NCBI GenBank assembly: GCA_020722215.1
Contig: DYLG01000004.1
Span: 1 to 42,453, forward strand
Source: Desulfomonile tiedjei
Lineage (GTDB): Bacteria > Desulfobacterota > Desulfomonilia > Desulfomonilales > Desulfomonilaceae
Direction of reading: 5' to 3'
Length of the DNA stretch: 42,453 nucleotides
Notes under the pieces: model-generated
The model's database searches: none
Told to the model about the DNA's origin: nothing
Seen by the model: only the letters and a program-made list of their open reading frames with translations
Shown here: piece after piece, positions 19,307-26,786 of the stretch
Layout: each line of letters starts with the position of its first letter
Numbering within the stretch: position 1 is the first letter of the stretch
Program-made: the position numbers and the translations under genes

Positions 19307-20038
19307 ATGGATACCGGACTGAGCCGACGCGATCTTTTGGGAGGCGCGGGAGCCGTAGCCACGCTTGGACTGCTGGCTCCTTTTTTCACCTGGGAAGCGA
19401 TGGCTTCTTCAAGTAAAGAGGCTGGCGACAAGCCGGCCTTCGCGCACAAGCTGCCTCCGTTGCCCTACTCGGAGGACGCTTTAGAGCCGATTATCGACAG
19501 ACAAACCGTCAACATCCATTACAACAAGCATTTCGCCGGCTACGTCACCGGCCTGAACGATACTCTTGACAAGCTGGAAAAAGCCAGAGCAGCGGGCGAT
19601 TTCTCCGCGATAAAGTCTCTGAGCCGTGATCTCGCGTTCCATGGTTCAGGAGTGGTTCTCCATTGGATTTACTTCACCACTGTCCGACCCAAGCCCGCAG
19701 GCCCATCCGACGCGGTCCGGAAAGTGCTCGCAAGAGATTTCGGGTCTTTCGACAATTTCTGGAAGCAGTTTGCAGCCGCGACCAACCAGGTGGAAGCTTC
19801 CGGGTGGGGAATCCTCGGGTGGGAGCCCTTCAGCAAGCGGCTTGTAATCATGCAGGCGGAAAAGCACCAGAACCTTACCAGTTGGGGACTGATGCCGTTG
19901 CTGGTCTGTGACGTGTGGGAGCATGCGTACTATTTGAAGTACCAGAATCGCCGCTCCGAATACGTCGAGAATTTCAAGAACATCATCGACTGGAAAAAAG
20001 TCGAAGAAAGGTTTGCCACGTACTGCAGCCGCGGATAG
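19307..20038 (+). CDS. Tat-exported Fe/Mn-type superoxide dismutase
   Basis: AAGGAG upstream of ATG 19307; leader MDTGLSRRDLLGGAGAVATLGLLAPFF; SOD motifs HYNKHFAGYVTGLN, GWGILGWEP, DVWEHAYYLKYQNRR. Confidence 0.93.
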   Translation: MDTGLSRRDLLGGAGAVATLGLLAPFFTWEAMASSSKEAGDKPAFAHKLPPLPYSEDALEPIIDRQTVNIHYNKHFAGYVTGLNDTLDKLEKARAAGDFSAIKSLSRDLAFHGSGVVLHWIYFTTVRPKPAGPSDAVRKVLARDFGSFDNFWKQFAAATNQVEASGWGILGWEPFSKRLVIMQAEKHQNLTSWGLMPLLVCDVWEHAYYLKYQNRRSEYVENFKNIIDWKKVEERFATYCSRG

Positions 20039-20112
20039 GGCCGGTTCCGAATACGTGACGGCTAATCTGCCAAAGACCGTCAAAGAAACCAAGAAATCCC
20101 AATATCAATCTC

Positions 20113-20144
20113 CTCTTGGCGCCTTTGTGTCTTGGTGGTGAAAG
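20113..20144 (+). repeat. 'CTTGGTG' dispersed intergenic motif, copy A
   Basis: tcttggcgcctttgtgtcttggtggtgaaagt; similar to copies near 21522, 22808, 33078 and 40499. Confidence 0.7.
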
Positions 20145-20200
20145 TTCTTTGCTCTCAGATCCGTCGTGCGGACCCCGATTTTCAATCATAGGAATTTCTC

Positions 20201-20512
20201 ATGCTTGCAGAACTGAGTGTCTTCCCCCTGGACAAGGGGGTGGAAGGGCTGAGCCGGTACGTGGCCGAGTCCATCCGGATCATCGAAGAAAGCGGTCTCG
20301 ATTATGAGGTGCACGCGCTGGGGACTCTTATCGAAGGGCCCACGGACAAGGTGTTCGAGGTGATTAGCAAGTGTCACGAAAACATGGTCCTTCACAGCGA
20401 CCGCGTGGTCACGTATGTGAAAATCGACGACCGTAAAGGAGCCCGCGGCCGCATCAAAGGCAAGGTTCGGTCCGTGGAGGAAAAACTGGGCAGGGATGTC
20501 CCCAAAGGATAG
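20201..20512 (+). CDS. MTH1187/YkoF-type (thiamine-binding, DUF77) protein
   Basis: LAELSVFPLDKGVEGLSRYVAESIRIIEESGLDYEVHALGTLIEGPTDKVFEVISKCHE. Confidence 0.88.
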   Translation: MLAELSVFPLDKGVEGLSRYVAESIRIIEESGLDYEVHALGTLIEGPTDKVFEVISKCHENMVLHSDRVVTYVKIDDRKGARGRIKGKVRSVEEKLGRDVPKG

Positions 20513-20530
20513 GTATTGGGTCCGCTGACC

Positions 20531-21052
20531 ATGGCGCATTCCACAGACCTCGAAATTCTCGACATCGTGGATGCTCACGACAGGGTAATCGGACAAGCGA
20601 CTCGTGGGGAAATCCACCGCCGGGGGCTTGCCCATCGGGCAGTGCACATGTTCGTGTTCGATCCTCAAGGAATGATCTACGTGCAGAGGCGTTCCGCGGA
20701 CAAGGACAGGTTCCCTTCCGTCTTGGACTCCTCGGCTTCCGGGCACGTGGACCCGGGCGAGTCGTATCACGCGGCTGCCGTGCGGGAGCTGAAGGAGGAA
20801 CTCGGCATCGAGGCCGACCTGAAAGACGTTCTCCAGGTAAGGGCCTCGGAGATCACGGACAATGAGCATGTGGTCCTTTTCGTTGCGTTCACCGATGACG
20901 TGCCTGCTCCCGATCGCTCTGAGATCCAATGGGGTGCTTTTATGAGCGCGCAAGAACTTTCCGCGATGATGGACATGAATCCCGACGATTTCGTGCCGGC
21001 TTTCATTCATCTCTGGAACTTGTTCCTGGAGGCAAAGAAGTGCGAGCCGTAG
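20531..21052 (+). CDS. NUDIX hydrolase (isopentenyl-diphosphate isomerase/YfcD-like)
   Basis: LEILDIVDAHDRVIGQATRGEIHRRGLAHRAVHMFVFD...SASGHVDPGESYHAAAVRELKEELGIEA (NUDIX box). Confidence 0.9.
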   Translation: MAHSTDLEILDIVDAHDRVIGQATRGEIHRRGLAHRAVHMFVFDPQGMIYVQRRSADKDRFPSVLDSSASGHVDPGESYHAAAVRELKEELGIEADLKDVLQVRASEITDNEHVVLFVAFTDDVPAPDRSEIQWGAFMSAQELSAMMDMNPDDFVPAFIHLWNLFLEAKKCEP

Positions 21053-21480
21053 TCCAAAGAGTCTCCAAAGCGCGGGTATCAATTGGGAACCGCGTTGTGG
21101 GCGAGATAGGAAAGGGCCTTCTCGTGCTGCTCGCGGCCGCGCATGGAGATGGGCCGGACCAGGTCCGTTGGATGGCGGAAAAGCTTCCTGGGCTGCGAAT
21201 CTTTCCTGACGGCGAAGGCAAGATGAATCTCAGCCTTGTCCAAGTAGGCGGAAAGATGCTGGTTGTCTCCCAGTTCACCCTTTACGGCGATTGCAGAAAG
21301 GGAAAGCGCCCGTCCTTCGCCGGCTCCGCGCCGGGCGACGTTGCAGTGAGGCTTTATGAGGAATTCATAGAAGCGGTCAAGAGCAAGGGAATCCACGTTG
21401 AGCAAGGCGAATTCGGCGAAATGATGGATGTGGAATTGATCAACGACGGCCCGGTCACCCTCATTGTGGATTCTCCGTAA
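21040..21480 (+). CDS. dtd: D-aminoacyl-tRNA deacylase
   Basis: GTG start at 21040: VRAVVQRVSKARVSIGNRVVGEIGKGLLVLLAAAHGD...VVSQFTLYGDCRKGKRPSFAGSAP; overlaps the NUDIX stop. Confidence 0.95.
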   Translation: MRAVVQRVSKARVSIGNRVVGEIGKGLLVLLAAAHGDGPDQVRWMAEKLPGLRIFPDGEGKMNLSLVQVGGKMLVVSQFTLYGDCRKGKRPSFAGSAPGDVAVRLYEEFIEAVKSKGIHVEQGEFGEMMDVELINDGPVTLIVDSP

Positions 21481-21521
21481 AGCGTCTTTCGGTGCAAGCG
21501 TCCATCGGGAGCGGTAAGAAA

Positions 21522-21544
21522 TTAACCGCCAAGACACAAAGGGA
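21522..21544 (-). repeat. 'CTTGGTG' dispersed intergenic motif, copy B (inverted)
   Basis: ttaaccgccaagacacaaaggga is the reverse complement of tccctttgtgtcttggcggttaa. Confidence 0.65.
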
Positions 21545-21580
21545 ACCGATTCCGGATGAAGTCGAGAAGGTGTCAACACG

Positions 21581-21610
21581 TGTAGGGGCGGTTCCCGAAC
21601 CACCCCTACA
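21581..21610. repeat. 30-bp palindrome TGTAGGGGCGGTTCCCGAACCACCCCTACA
   Basis: 14-bp arms with one mismatch and 2-nt centre; intergenic. Confidence 0.85.
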
Positions 21611-21731
21611 GTCGCCTTGTGACACGATTTTCCGGGTTGAACAATCAGCATTGTCCGGCTAGCTCTGCCGGCTATCTTTGTCGAGGGGAGCCGGACCTGC
21701 GCGTACTGAAGACGTCGATGAGTCTGATTCA

Positions 21732-22706
21732 ATGCAGAAATCAGCGGTGAGCACCAAGTCCGGCATCGAAACCGAATACGTCCCTTGTGACTTGTGCTGC
21801 TCGACTGACCACGAGCTGCTCTTCACCAGGACAGACCCGATCACCGGCGAGGACTTCAACCTTTTGCAATGCTCCTGCGGCATGGCTCTGGTGAATCCCA
21901 TGCCCACGGAGGCCTCCATTCCGCTGCTGTATCCCCCCGAATATCTTCATGGCAAAGAGTTGAAAACCGTGATGTACGGGCGGATGCTTCGTCTACTCGA
22001 AGGCGCTCCCGGCAAGAAACTTCTCGATGTGGGGTGCGGCCGCGGGCAGTTCATCCATTATGCCTCTCGGCAAGGCTGGAAAGCCGAAGGAGTTGATCTG
22101 ATCCGATGGGACGATCCTTGTCCGGTTTCCATCAGGATCGGGGATTTTTCCACGATGGATTTGGCGGAGCGCTCCTATGACGCGATCACCGCGTGGGCCT
22201 TGCTGGAGCATGTAAGAAAGCCGTCGCTGTATTTCGGCAAGGTCTCGCGGCTTCTCCAAAATGGCGGCAGATTCGTTTTCGTTGTGCCCAACATCGCGGC
22301 TCCGGGAATGAAGACCAATTGCTCCGAGGACATTCCCAGGCATCTGTGGCTGTTCACTGAGGACACCGTGAAGCGGTATCTGGAACGCGTCGGCATGGAA
22401 GCGGTTTCAATTCTTCATAACGGCAGGATCTACAAGGCATATCCGTTCGGAGCATTGAGTTCCCGACTACGAGGGCGTGGAGAGACCCGCTGCGCGGTTC
22501 TCGAAAACAAGGCGGTTGCTTTGCTGAGAAACCGACAGGTCAAAGGCAACATGGGCGCATGGATAGCGGATGTTTTCCGGGAATTGGGTCCCGCGGACCT
22601 GATCATCGACTCCATGGATCTGGCTTTCGGTATTCTCCTGGCGGGCTTCTCCAGGCTCATCGGCAACTACGGCTCAATGACCGTGATCGCCAGGCGGGTG
22701 TCTTGA
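21732..22706 (+). CDS. Class I SAM-dependent methyltransferase with N-terminal Cys-rich (zinc-ribbon-like) segment
   Basis: YVPCDLCCSTDHELLFTRTD...LLQCSCGMALVNPMP; KLLDVGCGRGQFIHYASRQGWKAEGVDLI. Confidence 0.88.
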   Translation: MQKSAVSTKSGIETEYVPCDLCCSTDHELLFTRTDPITGEDFNLLQCSCGMALVNPMPTEASIPLLYPPEYLHGKELKTVMYGRMLRLLEGAPGKKLLDVGCGRGQFIHYASRQGWKAEGVDLIRWDDPCPVSIRIGDFSTMDLAERSYDAITAWALLEHVRKPSLYFGKVSRLLQNGGRFVFVVPNIAAPGMKTNCSEDIPRHLWLFTEDTVKRYLERVGMEAVSILHNGRIYKAYPFGALSSRLRGRGETRCAVLENKAVALLRNRQVKGNMGAWIADVFRELGPADLIIDSMDLAFGILLAGFSRLIGNYGSMTVIARRVS

Positions 22707-22742
22707 GGCGACCCCAATTGAGGGGTTTGGGGGCAGTGAGTT

Positions 22743-22778
22743 CCGGGGAGGCCCCTTTCTGCAAAAAGGGGCCTCCGG
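22743..22778. repeat. Palindromic element CCGGGGAGGCCCCTTT...AAAGGGGCCTCCGG
   Basis: Perfect 10-bp arms AGGCCCCTTT/AAAGGGGCCT. Sequence equals the two terminal repeats of the 32950-33161 element placed nearly back to back. Confidence 0.75.
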
Positions 22779-22807
22779 CCGCAACCAAGAAGAATTTAAT
22801 ATACGGA

Positions 22808-22843
22808 TTTCTTGGTGTCTTTGTGCCTTGGTGGTTGGATTCT
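22808..22843 (+). repeat. 'CTTGGTG' dispersed intergenic motif, copy C
   Basis: tttcttggtgtctttgtgccttggtggttggattct. Confidence 0.75.
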
Positions 22844-22848
22844 TGCTT

Positions 22849-23340
22849 TCACCCTTGTCGCGTCTTGATGGGTGAGCGTTTCCCCTGGATCACTATATAG
22901 AAGGTTTCCTCTTTGGCGTCGGAGTCGATGTACTTGGCCAGTTCATGGTAAGCAGGTCTGGAAAAGCGTGCGTGGAACGATCCCCGTTTCACCGTGATGT
23001 ACGGCACGTTTTCTTCGCCGATCCAGAAAAAGTCCGGGTCAAAGGGTTCGTCGGTTCCGTCGTTAAGACTGATGCGAAGCCCGTTCGGTCCCCCATCCAA
23101 CAGGCGCTCCACTACGAAGGGTGCGTCTTCCACCTGAACACGGCAGATCTCCCGGCCCCAGCGTATCTGGTACGCGCCGTCGGGTGTTTTTTCCAGACAT
23201 TGGTTGAAGTGAAGGTAAATCCGCCGGTGGATGATCTCGGCGCCGTTCTGGAACCAGCGTCCTTCCTTGTCAATGAACAGCTTCAGATAGGGCGTGACGT
23301 CGAATACCTCTTCGCCTGAACCTTCCCGGGATTGGGTCAT
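22849..23340 (-). CDS. DUF1285 domain protein
   Basis: VTPYLKLFIDKEGRWFQNGAEIIHRRIYLHFNQCLEKTPDGAYQIRWGREICRVQVEDAPFVV; start 23340 preceded by AAAGGA. Confidence 0.8.
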   Translation of the reverse strand: MTQSREGSGEEVFDVTPYLKLFIDKEGRWFQNGAEIIHRRIYLHFNQCLEKTPDGAYQIRWGREICRVQVEDAPFVVERLLDGGPNGLRISLNDGTDEPFDPDFFWIGEENVPYITVKRGSFHARFSRPAYHELAKYIDSDAKEETFYIVIQGKRSPIKTRQG

Positions 23341-23477
23341 CGGTGTCCTTTCCGTGGTGCCTTTCGCCGCAATGTGAGTCATTATGCGGATTGCCAATAG
23401 TTTTGTCTCGTTGGCCATGCCGGCGCCGTCACAGGTAGCCGGTGACCCACGGGATAGCACCAATTTAATCGGCTAAT

Positions 23478-23522
23478 ATGCCAAAAGTTTTTGCCGGGAA
23501 ATTCGGACAAAATCTTTGGCAT
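23478..23522. repeat. Inverted repeat ATGCCAAAAGTTTTTG...CAAAATCTTTGGCAT
   Basis: Near-matching 15-16 nt arms between the DUF1285 start and the transglycosylase stop; related to 7806-7829. Confidence 0.55.
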
Positions 23523-23549
23523 CTGCCATATGCCGGCCCGCGCATGCGT

Positions 23550-25613
23550 CTACCAGTATCCGGCCAGATCCTTTCTCCTATGGAGGAGAGAGTAGGCTCT
23601 GTACCCAGCCAGAACATTCTTCACATAGAGCCTTGTCTCCGAATAGGGGATACTCTCGATGAACTCATCCTGCTTCATGTGACCGTTTCTGCGTACCCAT
23701 TGGCGCACCTTGGCTATGTCTGCGTTGTAAGAGGCGATAGCGGGCACGAGTTTACCTTTGAAGGTTCCGATGTTGTCCGCAAGGATTCTTATCCCGAAGC
23801 GCAGATTCTTCTTCGGGTCCAGCATGTTGGCGATGAGCTTTGGGGGCACCTGGTCCCGCTTCCGAACCAGCCCGGTGGCTCCGGGAGTCACCTGCATAAG
23901 TCCCAAGGCCCCTGCGGGCGAGACCGCAGCGGCGTCGTACAAGCTCTCCTGGCGCATCACGGCCCAGACTAGATACGGATCAACCGAGTACTGCTTGGCG
24001 GCACGAATCGTCTCCTCGGGATGCACGCGGGGGAAGGCGATTTCCACGAAGTCCTTGGGCGCATCAGCCGGTGGATTCACCATGAGATTGCCGAACCTTG
24101 ACGCCAGTATCTCTCGGGCACGGCGATAATCCCCGGCCGCGTGCGCGGCTTTTGCACGGAGGAACGTAACCGCGGGCGACGACCTCACGTTGCTGGGGAG
24201 TGCTTCCAGATTGAGAAGAGCAAACTCCGGGAAGCCTTTACGCATAAGCTCCTCGGCATTGGCCACCAGCTTGTGGGACTGCTGTTCAGCAGTGAGCCTC
24301 AAGTCCGGGACTGAAGAGCGGGAAACGGTAACGATGGTGACTTTTTTGCCCAAGGACCGCAGGACCTTAGCAGCCTGGGTCCCGTAGTAAGTAAGCGGCG
24401 CGTTGCGGGCGAGGTCCTCCAGCAACGGCATTGCCTCATCGGAACGGCCGCAGTGCATCAAGCACCTTGCCTGCCAGTATTTTGACGGCTCGCCGAGGCT
24501 GCCTGCAGAGGAAGCGGCGCCGGCTTCCCGAAAAGCCATAGCCGCCTTCTCGTAATCTTTCTTATGATATTTGATCCACGCGGTTTTCCATAGCACGGAC
24601 ACCTTCATGGACAAAGGCGGCCCGGTGAGAAGCAGCTTGCGGAAGTAGCTCTCAGCTTGATCCAACTGATGCTTCTCGAGATGATGGACGGCCAAGTCGA
24701 AAAGCGCCTTCCTCTTCAAATTAACCGGACCCTTATTCGCGATCTCAAGACTCGTTTCGACGAATTCTTTGTCCCTGTCCAGCCGCCAGTAAAGAAGGCT
24801 GAGAAGGTGGAGTGCATCCATACGTGTAGCTTCGGGAAGGTTCTCTTTCAGGAGCTTCTTGAGCAGATCGACTGCTTCGTCGTTGCGCCGGGCCTTGTAC
24901 AGGCACTCCGCCACCTTCAGGACCAGGCGATTGTCGGAAGGCGCATGTTTCCAAAGAGAGCGGTAAGTCTTTTCCGCAAGATCGAATCGCCCCATGCGAA
25001 ACAGGCGAGACGCGCGGGATCGCTTCTCCGCTTCGGAGAACTCCGTGGGACGAATTTTGCCCGTGAATACTAGTCGAGACAGCTCTTCACCGGCCTGAAG
25101 ACCCTCAACTGAAGCCGGATAGTGTAGGTACAACTTTCGATAGTAGACATACGCCTGCTCGTAGTTGCCAAGCGCTCGTTCCAGCCGTGCAAGCTGGAGA
25201 ATCCGCATAGTCTTTTCCTTGCCGTTGGCTCCCACGATCAGAGTCTTGAGGCTGAGTTTCGCGTCCGCCTTCCCCTGAGCGCATTGCGCGTCAACCAGGG
25301 TCCTTTGGGCAACATCCCGATACGGGCTGTCCGGAAACTTGCCGAGGAATTCCTTTAACACCGCTTCGGCTCTGTCATGTCGGCCAAACTTTTCATGACA
25401 GCGCGCGGTAAGTATGTAGGCTACCGGTCCGTACAAAGGGTCCGCAAGGGTTTTCTCCCACAATTCTATGGCTCGTAGAAGCCGGTTCGCATCATAATGG
25501 CGTTTGGCTTCAATGAAAAGGTCCTCATCCGTAGCCACCGCAGGAAGCGTCGTCACGACAAGAGCCGCCAAGAGGCTGACCGAAAAAACAAATCCGAGAC
25601 GACCGCGCTTCAT
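23550..25613 (-). CDS. Lytic transglycosylase with TPR-like helical N-terminal region
   Basis: Signal peptide MKRGRLGFVFSVSLLAALVVTTLPAVA; SLT motif VDPYLVWAVMRQESLYDAAAVSPAGALGLMQVTPGA; NLRFGIRILADNI; AIASYNADIAKVRQW. Confidence 0.92.
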   Translation of the reverse strand: MKRGRLGFVFSVSLLAALVVTTLPAVATDEDLFIEAKRHYDANRLLRAIELWEKTLADPLYGPVAYILTARCHEKFGRHDRAEAVLKEFLGKFPDSPYRDVAQRTLVDAQCAQGKADAKLSLKTLIVGANGKEKTMRILQLARLERALGNYEQAYVYYRKLYLHYPASVEGLQAGEELSRLVFTGKIRPTEFSEAEKRSRASRLFRMGRFDLAEKTYRSLWKHAPSDNRLVLKVAECLYKARRNDEAVDLLKKLLKENLPEATRMDALHLLSLLYWRLDRDKEFVETSLEIANKGPVNLKRKALFDLAVHHLEKHQLDQAESYFRKLLLTGPPLSMKVSVLWKTAWIKYHKKDYEKAAMAFREAGAASSAGSLGEPSKYWQARCLMHCGRSDEAMPLLEDLARNAPLTYYGTQAAKVLRSLGKKVTIVTVSRSSVPDLRLTAEQQSHKLVANAEELMRKGFPEFALLNLEALPSNVRSSPAVTFLRAKAAHAAGDYRRAREILASRFGNLMVNPPADAPKDFVEIAFPRVHPEETIRAAKQYSVDPYLVWAVMRQESLYDAAAVSPAGALGLMQVTPGATGLVRKRDQVPPKLIANMLDPKKNLRFGIRILADNIGTFKGKLVPAIASYNADIAKVRQWVRRNGHMKQDEFIESIPYSETRLYVKNVLAGYRAYSLLHRRKDLAGYW

Positions 25614-25774
25614 GTGCCTTTGGACTCCTATAGGCCAACGGAACGCTACCTACGAGAAACGATTCAGTATTTTAGTATGCTGGAAGGCAAACGTCAACCA
25701 ACGCATGATTGCCGGCGCCGCCTGAGTTCCCAACAGGGCGCCGGGCCACAGGTTTCGGAGAGCTTCCGGGAGGG

Positions 25775-26746
25775 TTACTTCGATAGGGCGGCCGTCTTGC
25801 GGGAGACGTTCTCGTCCGCGGTTTCGCCGTTTGCCTCCGAGGACGTCCCGGCGTCTCGATCGCTCCATGCCCATCCCGGGAGGCCGGCATATTCGTCCGG
25901 TTTCACTTCCCTCTTGATCCGAAGGATTTCGCTGATGTTCTCCAGGAAAACATCAGTCACACGCCCGTCGAAGCTCCTGCCTCGGCCGGAACGAATAATC
26001 TCGAGAGCCTTGTCCACGGGGTAAGGATTCTTGTAAGGCCGTTGTGATGTGAGCGCATCAAAGGTGTCAACAATGGCTACTATCCTCGCGGGCAAAGGAA
26101 TGGCCTCTCCTGCCAATCCCTCCGGATAACCGCTTCCGTCCCATCTCTCATGGTGATACAGAGCTATGCTTTCCGCTAACTGAAGGATCTCGGACTTGGA
26201 CCCGGATAGGATGTTCGCGCCGATCCTGGTATGCTGCTTGATCACCTCGAACTCTTCTTTGGCCAATTTCGCGGGTTTCAGCAGTATTTTCTCCGGGATT
26301 CCGATCTTGCCCACATCGTGCATGGGAGCTGCATAGAGTATCTGCTGTACCTGCTTCTGCGGGAGTCCGAGGCGCTCGACCAAGAGACTGCTGTAACGAC
26401 CGATACGCACAATGTGGTCGCCGGTGGCCTCGTCTTTGTATTCAGCGGCCAGGGCTAGGCGATAGATCGTGTCCAGATATGCGTCGTTCAGCTCCTGGTA
26501 AGATTGTTTAAGTTCAGCCACCGTTGTGTTAAGCGACTCAGCGTACTGCATTAATTGCTTGTAAACGGATTCCAGTTCCGCTTGCTTCGCCTTGTGGGCA
26601 TCATGGAGCTTGCGAAGGTCTTCGGCATACTTCTTGAGTTGCTCGAATCCAACCTGTTGGTCCGCCTGGTCGTCCATTTCCGCCGTCACTTCCGCTTGAG
26701 ATTGGGCAAGGGGCTTTCGCTCCTCACTCATCATGATAATAGGCAC
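25775..26746 (-). CDS. HD-GYP domain protein (putative c-di-GMP phosphodiesterase)
   Basis: APMHDVGKIGIPEKILLKPAKL...HTRIGANIL...YHHERWDGSGYPEGLAGEAIPLPARIVAIVDTFDALTSQRPYK; N-terminal coiled coil. Confidence 0.92.
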   Translation of the reverse strand: MPIIMMSEERKPLAQSQAEVTAEMDDQADQQVGFEQLKKYAEDLRKLHDAHKAKQAELESVYKQLMQYAESLNTTVAELKQSYQELNDAYLDTIYRLALAAEYKDEATGDHIVRIGRYSSLLVERLGLPQKQVQQILYAAPMHDVGKIGIPEKILLKPAKLAKEEFEVIKQHTRIGANILSGSKSEILQLAESIALYHHERWDGSGYPEGLAGEAIPLPARIVAIVDTFDALTSQRPYKNPYPVDKALEIIRSGRGRSFDGRVTDVFLENISEILRIKREVKPDEYAGLPGWAWSDRDAGTSSEANGETADENVSRKTAALSK

Positions 26747-26786
26747 TGATGTTCACTGTGCAACTTGGGACTCGGCCGCCCGCGTG

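Noticed and set aside
20186-21082. 298-aa minus-strand ORF
   Set aside because: Spans three well-supported plus-strand genes in antisense.
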